A stretch of DNA of 64,000 bases, taken from contig OZ254081.1 of NCBI GenBank assembly GCA_965267505.1, positions 2,666,001 through 2,730,000 on the forward strand. Direction: 5' to 3'. Made by a program: the position numbers and the translations under genes. The notes under the pieces were generated by a model. It had not been told where the DNA came from. It ran no database searches and saw only the letters and a list, made by a program, of their open reading frames with translations. Within the stretch, counting starts at the first letter, position 1. Every line of letters starts with the position of its first letter. The stretch comes from JANQHS01 sp965267505. Its GTDB lineage: Bacteria > Bacteroidota > Bacteroidia > Cytophagales > CCMP332. Positions 46,024 through 53,506 of this stretch are shown here, in pieces.

Positions 46024-48099
46024 ATGAAAAAATCAATTGTCCTCTTTTTTCTTTTTACAATTGTAGGCTCAACCACTGTCCTTGGCCAGGGCTTTCAAAT
46101 TCTGAATGGGCCCAATGTAATCAAATGCGATAATGATTCTGTCGTCTTAAGAGCTACTACGGGGGCATCATATTCCAATTACCAATGGTTCGAAGTAGGG
46201 AATCCTACACCTTTGAGCACGGTCGACACCGTGTTATTGATAACCGTTCCCTTTGGCACATTTTACGCGGTTTCTGCTGATTCTGCCGGTACGACTCTCT
46301 TCGACACCACCTTTGTTTTTCCTTTCGCCAGTCCGGTGGTGGATCTGGGATTGGATACATTTCTCTGTCCTGGAGATTCGGTTGAATTAAGAGATGTTGT
46401 TATAACTGGAACAAGTTATACCTATCAATGGAGTACCGGAGAAACCACAGAATCAATTAAAGTTGGATCTGGGGGAAACTATTGGGTAAAGATAACAGGA
46501 CCTTTTCCAGTCCCTTGCGCAAATCGCGATACAGTTTTTGTTGACGCCAGGCCAGCCTTGACCATTGCCCCAATTGCCGATCAGAATGTATGTTCTGGAG
46601 AGCCCTTGCCATTGAACCTCACTTTTACAGATGCGGGTACGCTGCCCTACAACATTCAATGGATACCCGGTGGTATTTTTAATGACCCAAGCATACAAAA
46701 CCCTATTGCCAATGTAAGCTCTGACACCACCATCAGCGTAGTGGTGGTAGATAATGGTGGCTCTGGATGCACGGATAGTATAGGATTTCAAGCCATAGTA
46801 TTTCCAAACATTAACCTTACTGCCGTATTTCCAGACACGCTGATTTGTTCAGGAGATTCAGTTCAGCTCCTCACCAACATTAATGGTGGAACCGGACCCC
46901 TAGGGTATAATTGGTTGCCTAATACCGCAATAATCGATAATTCTATACAGAACCCATTAGTGTTTCCAGCATCAGATACCAGGTATATTGTAACTGTTAC
47001 AGATTCCATTGGATGTGATGATACCGCAAGTGTTTTTGTTGATACTGAAGGAGTTGGAGTTACTATTCTAAACCCAGATACCGTATTTATATGCGGTCAA
47101 GATACGGTTCAAATGAGTGTTCAATTGACCAATGGAGGGACCAACCCTATAATTCAATGGACCCCGAATAATGGATTTATCAGCGACCCCTCGATTCTGG
47201 AACCTCAGATAACCGGAGTTGGGGATTATGTCATTAATGTTACAGATGAATTTGGATGCATGGCCAGTGATGAAGTATCCATTGAAAACTCTCCGCCAAG
47301 CACCATTTCATTGACCGGTCCTCCTAACCGTGATAATTGTATTGGGGATCCGGTGATCTTTACCGCAAATGTTTCCGGAGGTATTACTCCTTTTACATAC
47401 TTCTGGAGTATAAATGGTACTGTGGTAGATACCACGACTTCGAATCAATACTCGCCCAATACCCTTCAGGCTCCTCCAGGAACATTCTTGGTCGGGGTGA
47501 TGGCACTTGACGCATCTTCTTGTCCTTCTGATAATGATACGGCATCGATTAACCTTTTAACCGGCCCTGCTGTCAGTATTAGCTCTCCAAGTGCTCCGGT
47601 AACCGTTAATGATTCAGTAATCTTTAGGATAGCTTCTGGAAGCTTTGATAGCCTTGTTTGGGATTTTGGAGATGGGAATTCAGGAACATCATTCGGTAAT
47701 TCAATAATTCATTTTTACGATACGGCCGGAACGTATACTGCATACTTGAGAGCATATGCTGGGGGTTGTCCTGGCATTGATTCGGTTCAGGTGGATGTTA
47801 GAAATGAGACAGCCGACAATTTGATCTTCATTCCTACCGCCTTTTCACCACAAGCTGGTAGTCCTGATAACCAGGTTTTGAAGGTTTTTGGAACTACTAT
47901 TTCGGATCAGAATTTTAGCTTCAGAGTATTCAATAGCTGGGGCAATCTGGTTTTTGAAACCCAGGATTTACAAGAAGCTCAAAACCTTGGATGGGACGGA
48001 GGAGGATATCCTTTTGGAGTATATGTAGCTCAATGCTCTGGGGAATTCCTCGATGGAAGGAAGTTTGAGATTTCTGAAACTGTGAACTTCCTACAGTAG
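46024..48099 (+). CDS. PKD/Ig-like surface protein with T9SS type B sorting domain
   Basis: The 691-residue protein begins 3 nt after the giant gene and is surely co-transcribed. It has a signal peptide (residues 1-21), about six Ig/SprB-like domains (for example LFLCPGDSVEL, YQWSTGETTESI, NITWL-type motifs, each with a C-x-G-D-S signature), a PKD domain (VWDFGDGNSGT...HFYDTAGTYTAYL) and a final CHU_C domain (FIPTAFSPQAGSPDN, FRVFNSWGNLVFE, LGWDGGGYPFGVYV). It is a second, shorter type B T9SS cargo. There are two PorP/SprF proteins and two type B cargoes in this locus, so one-to-one pairing is possible but unproven. Confidence 0.88.
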   Translation: MKKSIVLFFLFTIVGSTTVLGQGFQILNGPNVIKCDNDSVVLRATTGASYSNYQWFEVGNPTPLSTVDTVLLITVPFGTFYAVSADSAGTTLFDTTFVFPFASPVVDLGLDTFLCPGDSVELRDVVITGTSYTYQWSTGETTESIKVGSGGNYWVKITGPFPVPCANRDTVFVDARPALTIAPIADQNVCSGEPLPLNLTFTDAGTLPYNIQWIPGGIFNDPSIQNPIANVSSDTTISVVVVDNGGSGCTDSIGFQAIVFPNINLTAVFPDTLICSGDSVQLLTNINGGTGPLGYNWLPNTAIIDNSIQNPLVFPASDTRYIVTVTDSIGCDDTASVFVDTEGVGVTILNPDTVFICGQDTVQMSVQLTNGGTNPIIQWTPNNGFISDPSILEPQITGVGDYVINVTDEFGCMASDEVSIENSPPSTISLTGPPNRDNCIGDPVIFTANVSGGITPFTYFWSINGTVVDTTTSNQYSPNTLQAPPGTFLVGVMALDASSCPSDNDTASINLLTGPAVSISSPSAPVTVNDSVIFRIASGSFDSLVWDFGDGNSGTSFGNSIIHFYDTAGTYTAYLRAYAGGCPGIDSVQVDVRNETADNLIFIPTAFSPQAGSPDNQVLKVFGTTISDQNFSFRVFNSWGNLVFETQDLQEAQNLGWDGGGYPFGVYVAQCSGEFLDGRKFEISETVNFLQ

Positions 48100-48164
48100 A
48101 ATTTTTTTCATCATTTATACCAGCGGACCTTTTCATGAGGTTTTTTTTAAGTCTTTAGGGGTTT

Positions 48165-50342
48165 ATGTTGAAAACCTTTCTCAGCATAATCATATGCCTC
48201 CAATGCATAGTGGCCTTTGGCCAGGACACCAAGCATCTTAAAGTTTACAGGAAGTCCTCCGATATCAAGGTGGATGGGATCCTGGATGATGAAGCTTGGA
48301 AAACACTTGACTCTGCAATAAACTTTTCTCTTAATTCTCCCAACGACACTGCTCCTGTAAGCAATCAATCAATAGTTCGAATGACCTTTGATGATAAGTT
48401 CCTATATGTTGCTGCACGACTCCCGGATACCAATCCGGATCCATATGTGATCCAAAGCTTGAGAAGGGACTGGGGCTTTATCCAAAATGATAATTTCTCA
48501 ATTTATCTGGATACCTATGGAGATAAAACAAATGGATTCACCTTTGGCACCACTCCATTTGGGGTGCAAAGGGAAGGAACCATTTTTTTCGGACAGAACG
48601 TCGCTGAAGAATGGGATAATGTATGGTTTCTCGAAGCAAATAGAGATTCTTCAGGATGGACCGCTGAATTCAAAATTCCATTTAAATCCATTAGGTATAA
48701 AAAGGAATTAGAAAGCTGGAATATTCATTTTCTTAGACATGATTTGAAGAAAAATGAGGTTTCTACCTGGAATTTTGTTCCAAGACAATTCGGGGCATCA
48801 AATTTTGCATTCGCGGGCACTGTTGATTGGGAGGATGAACTTCCAAATCCTGGGCCGAATATCTCATTGATACCCTATGTTGCTGCCAGGGGCAGGAGGC
48901 TCTATGATCCGGAGGCAGGGGAGGAAGAAGTTCAAACCAAAACCGATGCAGGAGGTGATATTAAGGTCGGAATAGGACCCGCAATGAATCTTGACCTCAC
49001 CTTCAACCCGGACTTTTCCCAAGTGGAGGTCGATGTCCAGCAGACCAATCTTAGCCGTTTTGAACTTTTCTTTCCTGAGCGTAGGCAATTCTTTCTGGAG
49101 AACAATGATCTTTTTGGGACATTCGGATACCCAAATTCTCGTGTATTTTTTTCCAGGAGAATAGGCTTAACAAAACCCATCATTGCTGGGGCTCGATTAT
49201 CTGGTAAGTTAAATGAGGATCTAAGAATTGGATTCTTGAATATGCAGGAAGATGGGCTTTACCGAGCTGACACAAATAATAATTATACTGTTGCCCTATT
49301 CCAACAAAAAGTTTTCGAGAGATCAAATATCCAAGGAATCTTTGTTAATCGTCAAGGATTCAGATTCCATGATGGAGAAGAGGGGAGCAAAGGGGCAGTA
49401 AAAGAGGATTACAATCGTGCTTATGGATTAGAGTACAATCTTTTTTCAGCGGATGGTAAGTGGACAGGAGACTTCTTTTTGTTTCGTTCAGAAGCTCCTA
49501 ATAAGATGACTGATAATTGGGGTCATGGAGCTTTTCTAAGTTATCAGAGCAGGAACTTTGAGGTAGGTGCAGGACATCAATTCATTGGTGAGAACTATCA
49601 GTTGGATGTTGGCTTTCTCCCTAGAGTAGGCTTCCAATCTTTCTCCCAATTTGCCAATTACCAGTTCTATCCTGAGAGTAATACTCTAGTGCGCCACGGA
49701 CCATCGATCAATTTTGAAACAATCTTTAACCCCGACTGGAAGCTTACAGACCAGTACACAAACTTCAATTATTCTTTTCGCCTGCTTAACACCAGCAACT
49801 TTGGAGCCTGGGGTGGGGCGAATTATGTTTACCTGCAAAATCCATTTATGCTAGGATTTGATCCTGATAATCAGGATTCTCTTCCTGCAATGACCGATTA
49901 TCAGTGGTTTCGGGGTGGAGCATGGTATGAATCGGATAGGAGGAAGAAACTCACCTATGAGATCAGCCTGGCAACGGGGAGTTTTTTTAATTCTACCAGG
50001 CACTATGGACGGGCCGAGCTTGGGTATCGATTCCAACCATTTGGATCGATAAACTTTAATGCTGAATACAATTATCTGGATTTGCAAGGAACGGGCACGG
50101 ATAAAGGAAACTGGCTTATTGGTCCTAGATTGGATCTTACTTTCTCAAGAAAGGTCTTCTTAAGCACTTTTTTCCAATACAATCAGCAGATTGATAATTT
50201 CAATATCAACACCCGATTCCAATATCGATTTGCCCCGGTCTCTGATTTCTTCATAGTCTATACTGAGAACTATTTTTCGGAAAACCTAGGGGTGAAGAAT
50301 AGAGCGATAGTTCTAAAATTGACCTACTGGTTCAACCTATAA
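48165..50342 (+). CDS. CBM9-like plus DUF5916 outer-membrane protein
   Basis: The 725-residue protein has a signal peptide (residues 1-18), a family 9 carbohydrate-binding-like domain (about 22-205: IKVDGILDDEAWK, VRMTFDDKFLYVAARL, DNFSIYLDTYGDKTNGFTF) and a C-terminal DUF5916 beta-barrel (about 225-725) that ends in an aromatic strand (LTYWFNL). This architecture is common in Bacteroidota and often sits near surface hydrolases, though the ligand is unknown. It follows the surface protein genes on the same strand with a 65-nt gap. Confidence 0.88.
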   Translation: MLKTFLSIIICLQCIVAFGQDTKHLKVYRKSSDIKVDGILDDEAWKTLDSAINFSLNSPNDTAPVSNQSIVRMTFDDKFLYVAARLPDTNPDPYVIQSLRRDWGFIQNDNFSIYLDTYGDKTNGFTFGTTPFGVQREGTIFFGQNVAEEWDNVWFLEANRDSSGWTAEFKIPFKSIRYKKELESWNIHFLRHDLKKNEVSTWNFVPRQFGASNFAFAGTVDWEDELPNPGPNISLIPYVAARGRRLYDPEAGEEEVQTKTDAGGDIKVGIGPAMNLDLTFNPDFSQVEVDVQQTNLSRFELFFPERRQFFLENNDLFGTFGYPNSRVFFSRRIGLTKPIIAGARLSGKLNEDLRIGFLNMQEDGLYRADTNNNYTVALFQQKVFERSNIQGIFVNRQGFRFHDGEEGSKGAVKEDYNRAYGLEYNLFSADGKWTGDFFLFRSEAPNKMTDNWGHGAFLSYQSRNFEVGAGHQFIGENYQLDVGFLPRVGFQSFSQFANYQFYPESNTLVRHGPSINFETIFNPDWKLTDQYTNFNYSFRLLNTSNFGAWGGANYVYLQNPFMLGFDPDNQDSLPAMTDYQWFRGGAWYESDRRKKLTYEISLATGSFFNSTRHYGRAELGYRFQPFGSINFNAEYNYLDLQGTGTDKGNWLIGPRLDLTFSRKVFLSTFFQYNQQIDNFNINTRFQYRFAPVSDFFIVYTENYFSENLGVKNRAIVLKLTYWFNL

Positions 50343-50354
50343 AGGCGGTTTTGA

Positions 50355-51563
50355 TCAATCCAAAACCAATTTTGAGAAAGTCTTGACTCCTGATTCGGTA
50401 ATTATCTCTACCAAATATGTACCTGAAACTAAATTCTCAGGGAGGTTTATTGCTTGAGAAACAGCGGGTGATTCTATGGATATAGAAGCTTTTTTTTCTC
50501 CATTGGGATTATAGAATATAATTTCCAATTCGGTTCCAACTTTTAACAAAGGGTTTAAGAACATGCTGTTTCCCCTTATTGGGTTTGGATAAACCCATCC
50601 TTTGGAAAATGAAGAAAAGCCTGACCAAACTCTTTTCTCAGCCAGAAAGTTTAGGGTTCCATCAAGGTCTTCCTGAATTAACCTGTAATAAACGATTCCA
50701 TTTCGGTCAGGAAGATCGTAGGTGCAATATGATTTGATCTCATAAGAATCTGCTTCCCCATCTTCAAAATAGATCGATTCAAAGCTCTGCCCGTCAAAGG
50801 ATCTTTGAACGATGAAATACCTATTGTTGATCTGTTGAAAAACTTCCCAGCATATCTGGAATCCATCATTTTTCCTTTCAACAAGGAATTGAGCAAGTTC
50901 AACGGGAACTGCCCCAGGTCCGGCGGAACATGGCCCCATAGTGCAATTGGCGGAGGAACCAAAAATAGTCCCTGAACCGCTTGTAGTAATGGTTCCGGTA
51001 GCATCTATCCCGCCTACTCCTCCCATGGAAGACCCATTTCCACCCGTAACATTTCCATTAACAAAAATATTACCGTCTATGGTTACGTTGGTGCTATTAT
51101 TATTGTTGGCAAGGTCACCATTGATAATTAGAACTGCGTTTGGTTCAATGACTACGATGCTATTATTTGCAAAGGTAGTTGCACCAACTGTTAAAGTGTC
51201 ACCAGATCTTATGATCAATGTTCCATTCCCATTGACATTGCAGGTGCCTTCAAAAGTTACATTGGCACTTATGTCGATAAGCCCTTGATTCCCTCCTGTG
51301 CCCTGAACAGAAAGATTGAAAGCTCCTCCTCCTGCAGGGTCGGTGCAAGGATTGTTGAAAATATAATCACCCTGAGTTGATCCAATATTTACATCAATGG
51401 TCATGTCATGATTAACATTCGCGTCATCTGCTCCCCCGGGCACCCCATTATCCCAATTTCCACCGGTGTTCCATGGCCCGGAACCTGAGGTATTTGTGGT
51501 TGCAGCCATTCCGATTGAGGCGATACTCAGTATGACAATAAGTTTAATGACGATTAGCTTCAT
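50355..51563 (-). CDS. G8/beta-helix-like secreted protein with T9SS type A sorting domain
   Basis: The 402-residue protein has a signal peptide (residues 1-20), then WNTGGNWDNGVPGGADDANVN and a run of short N- and G-rich strands (ITINGDL-like, NVTIDGNIFVNGN) typical of a right-handed parallel beta-helix. A spacer domain (VPVELAQFLVERKNDGFQICWEV...) precedes the C-terminal type A sorting domain (YPNPIRGNS, YNPNGEKKAS, LVSGTYLVEI, FSKLVLD). The VELxxFxAxxxxxxVxLxW-like block is the usual connector before type A domains. It should be secreted by T9SS and anchored at the surface or released. Confidence 0.88.
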   Translation of the reverse strand: MKLIVIKLIVILSIASIGMAATTNTSGSGPWNTGGNWDNGVPGGADDANVNHDMTIDVNIGSTQGDYIFNNPCTDPAGGGAFNLSVQGTGGNQGLIDISANVTFEGTCNVNGNGTLIIRSGDTLTVGATTFANNSIVVIEPNAVLIINGDLANNNNSTNVTIDGNIFVNGNVTGGNGSSMGGVGGIDATGTITTSGSGTIFGSSANCTMGPCSAGPGAVPVELAQFLVERKNDGFQICWEVFQQINNRYFIVQRSFDGQSFESIYFEDGEADSYEIKSYCTYDLPDRNGIVYYRLIQEDLDGTLNFLAEKRVWSGFSSFSKGWVYPNPIRGNSMFLNPLLKVGTELEIIFYNPNGEKKASISIESPAVSQAINLPENLVSGTYLVEIITESGVKTFSKLVLD

Positions 51564-51686
51564 TTATTGATCCAGTACAATACAAATTTCAGCAAAAATC
51601 ACATCTAACCATAAATAAAGCGGTAATGCAATCTGTATATCATTACGAATAAATCTTTTGGGGGTTGTTCTAATTACATTTTTTGG

Positions 51687-51729
51687 AACAGGAGAATATT
51701 ATTCCTGTTAGAAGCTTGTGCTCCTAACA
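51687..51729. promoter_or_regulatory. Nested inverted repeats upstream of paaE
   Basis: AACAGGA (51687-51693) and TCCTGTT (51703-51709) form a perfect 7-bp dyad with a 9-nt spacer. Overlapping it, TGTTAG (51706-51711) and CTAACA (51724-51729) form a second dyad. They lie 78-120 nt before paaE, upstream of its -7 element, and could bind a regulator. The half-sites CTAAC/GTTAG recall the TetR site at 60375 but are in the wrong orientation and spacing. Confidence 0.35.
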
Positions 51730-51781
51730 AGTTATTTTCTCACTTCCTTTTTTGAGACTAATAAAAGAAGGTTCATTCGAC

Positions 51782-51789
51782 TATTTTTG
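51782..51789 (+). promoter_or_regulatory. Candidate -7 element of paaE
   Basis: TATTTTTG matches TAnnTTTG, 18 nt before the paaE start. The nearest upstream TTTG (51751-51754) is 27 nt away, longer than the usual spacing. Confidence 0.45.
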
Positions 51790-51806
51790 CATTTCAATTT
51801 GCTAGC

Positions 51807-52925
51807 ATGTTTAATAAACTTTTTGGAGCGAAAAAAGAGGACAACTCTTCAGGTGGAGCATCTAAGTACCATAATCTAAGAGTTTCTAAAATCGAAAAGG
51901 AAACCGCGGATGCGATTACCATCTTCTTTGAGAACCCAGATTCTGGTCCTCTATCCTATAAACCAGGGCAATTCTTAACCCTGATCATTCCTATTGATGG
52001 GGAAAAGATTAGGCGTTCCTACAGTCTTTGTACGGTTCCTGAGATCCATAGCGAAATGGCGGTTACCGTAAAAAGGGTGGCAAAGGGAAAGGTATCCAAT
52101 TGGCTGAATGATCATCTGAAAGAAGGAGATTCCATCGAGATTATGGAACCTGCAGGTGTTTTTACTACGAATTTCGATCCGAACAATGAAAGACAGGTCT
52201 TTGTGATAGGAGGGGGATCAGGGATTACTCCTTTGATGTCTATTTTGAGGTCCACCCTGGAAAATGAACCAAAATCAAAGGTGAATCTAGTTTATGCCAA
52301 TAGAAACATAGAAAGCATCATATTTAAAGATCGCCTTGATCAATTGGAAAGAGACTATTCAGAAAGGTTAAAGGTCACTCATATCCTTGATACGCCTCCA
52401 GAAAATTGGAATGGGCCTTCTGGAATGATCAATTCGGATATGTTAAATCCAATTTTGGACGAACAAATTGATAAAGATGTTTTAACCGAGTTCTTTTTGT
52501 GTGGTCCAAGTGCTATGATTGATTTGGTGGTTGAGATCCTTGAAGGACGCAATCTGGACAAAAAGAAGATCCACCGTGAGAATTTTGTTGCAAAATCAAA
52601 TAACCCGCTTCAGAATAAAACCGCCGAGGAGCAAAAGGAAACAGGACATGATACCTATGAGGTTGAGATTCTTTGTGATGGTGAAACTCACAAATTTGAG
52701 GTAAGTCCGGAAAAAACAATTTTGGAAACAGCGTTGGATCTTGATATTGATCTGCCATTTTCATGTCAGAGTGGTCTTTGTACCGCCTGTAGAGGTAAAC
52801 TAAGTTCTGGAAAAGTAGAAATGGATGAATCCGAAGGACTTTCTGAACAGGAACTAAGTGAAGGCTATGTATTGACCTGTGTAGGTCATCCCGTTACCTC
52901 GGATGTGAGGATTGAAATAGGATAA
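51807..52925 (+). CDS. paaE: 1,2-phenylacetyl-CoA epoxidase, reductase subunit PaaE
   Basis: The 372-residue protein fuses a ferredoxin-NADP reductase module with a plant-type 2Fe-2S ferredoxin domain. The reductase part has RRSYSLC for FAD, GGGSGITPLMSIL for NAD(P)H and a late EFFLCGP. The ferredoxin domain has cysteines in CQSGLCTAC (about 320-328) and a fourth in VLTCVGHP. PaaE passes electrons from NADPH to the PaaAC diiron oxygenase. The other epoxidase genes are 4 kb away on the other strand, so paaE has its own promoter. A terminator follows 6 nt after the stop. Confidence 0.9.
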   Translation: MFNKLFGAKKEDNSSGGASKYHNLRVSKIEKETADAITIFFENPDSGPLSYKPGQFLTLIIPIDGEKIRRSYSLCTVPEIHSEMAVTVKRVAKGKVSNWLNDHLKEGDSIEIMEPAGVFTTNFDPNNERQVFVIGGGSGITPLMSILRSTLENEPKSKVNLVYANRNIESIIFKDRLDQLERDYSERLKVTHILDTPPENWNGPSGMINSDMLNPILDEQIDKDVLTEFFLCGPSAMIDLVVEILEGRNLDKKKIHRENFVAKSNNPLQNKTAEEQKETGHDTYEVEILCDGETHKFEVSPEKTILETALDLDIDLPFSCQSGLCTACRGKLSSGKVEMDESEGLSEQELSEGYVLTCVGHPVTSDVRIEIG

Positions 52926-52929
52926 AAAA

Positions 52930-52957
52930 AACCCTCAAAAAATTTGAGGGTGTTTTC
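52930..52957. terminator. Hairpin terminator after paaE, bidirectional
   Basis: Stem ACCCTCAAA / TTTGAGGGT (52931-52951). The plus strand has a modest T-run (GTTTT); the minus strand has a stronger one (eight T). It ends the paaE transcript and would also stop minus-strand transcripts coming from the 51-codon gene. Confidence 0.75.
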
Positions 52958-52986
52958 TGATTTAAATAGGCTTGTGCTCGACCTTA

Positions 52987-52994
52987 TATCTTTG
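52987..52994 (+). promoter_or_regulatory. -7 element of the small RNA
   Basis: TATCTTTG matches TAnnTTTG and lies 1-3 nt before the first paired G of the RNA. The -33 region is weak (TTTA at 52961-52964). Confidence 0.6.
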
Positions 52995-52995
52995 C

Positions 52996-53138
52996 GGGCA
53001 ACCACAATTGGAATAATTTGTTATTTTTGATGCCCTCAAACCGTTAGGTTTGGGGGCATACCAATTATTTGGTTGCCCACTTCTTGGTTTAGTGACTATT
53101 TTCGAAAAGCAACTGCTAAATGGCAGTTGTTTTTTTTA
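52996..53138 (+). ncRNA. Structured small RNA, possible 6S-Flavo type
   Basis: About 143 nt lie between a -7 promoter element and an intrinsic terminator (CAACTGC/GCAGTTG, 53110-53129, then T8). The 5' part folds into a long hairpin. The basal stem is 9 bp (GGGCAACCA 52996-53004 with TGGTTGCCC 53070-53078). A 6-bp stem follows (AATTGG 53006-53011 with CCAATT 53061-53066), then a one-sided bulge of 18 nt (53012-53029), then a 13-bp apical stem (53030-53042 with 53047-53059, one G-U pair) closed by GTTA. The bulge contains TATTTTTG, the same form as the -7 promoter element. A long hairpin with a promoter-like bubble is the design of 6S RNA, which sequesters RNA polymerase. No protein is encoded. 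Confidence 0.7.
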
Positions 53139-53182
53139 CCCCAAAACCGCCTTGGAGCTGCCCGCAAGGGCTAATTTCTTTT

Positions 53183-53338
53183 TTACCAGCCTCCTCCTTC
53201 ACCTGGTCTTGTGTCATTAGGATCCTGTGAAATATTGATAATTTCTTTTTTAATCTCACCAGGTTTTGTTTGGTTTTTCAACTCAGTGTTTCCAAACTGA
53301 ATTCCTACTGCAATGTAAAGAGCTACAAGTAATCCCAT
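53183..53338 (-). CDS. 51-residue putative exported micro-protein
   Basis: The ATG at 53338 opens a 51-codon frame that ends at TAA 53183-53185. A stop codon lies 4 codons upstream of the ATG, so the frame cannot be extended. The product has a hydrophobic N-terminus (MGLLVALYIAVGIQF), a polar middle (KNQTKPGEIKKEIINIS) and a distinctive end DPNDTRPGEGGGW. It could be a one-helix membrane peptide or a cleaved, secreted peptide. It is divergent from the helical-repeat protein at 53507 (168 nt between starts). No family is recognised; coding status rests on the orderly amino-acid pattern and the otherwise empty interval. Confidence 0.55.
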   Translation of the reverse strand: MGLLVALYIAVGIQFGNTELKNQTKPGEIKKEIINISQDPNDTRPGEGGGW

Positions 53339-53506
53339 TTTAAATCTGTTTTATTCGTTTTGTTTATCACTGAACCAAAACAAAGACTTACTTGTGTTCT
53401 GGCATAGTACAAAAAATCCCAATTACTAAGGAGTAATTATTTGTGATAAATTTTGATATATGAAGATTAATAGCCTTATTTGGTAAAGCAAGAAGGTTTT
53501 TTATAA

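Noticed and set aside
51706..51735. CTAAC/GTTAG half-sites upstream of paaE as a second PaaR operator.
   Set aside because: The halves are 2 nt apart (CTAAC-AA-GTTA) or point outward with a 12-nt spacer; neither matches the N4 arrangement at 60375-60388.
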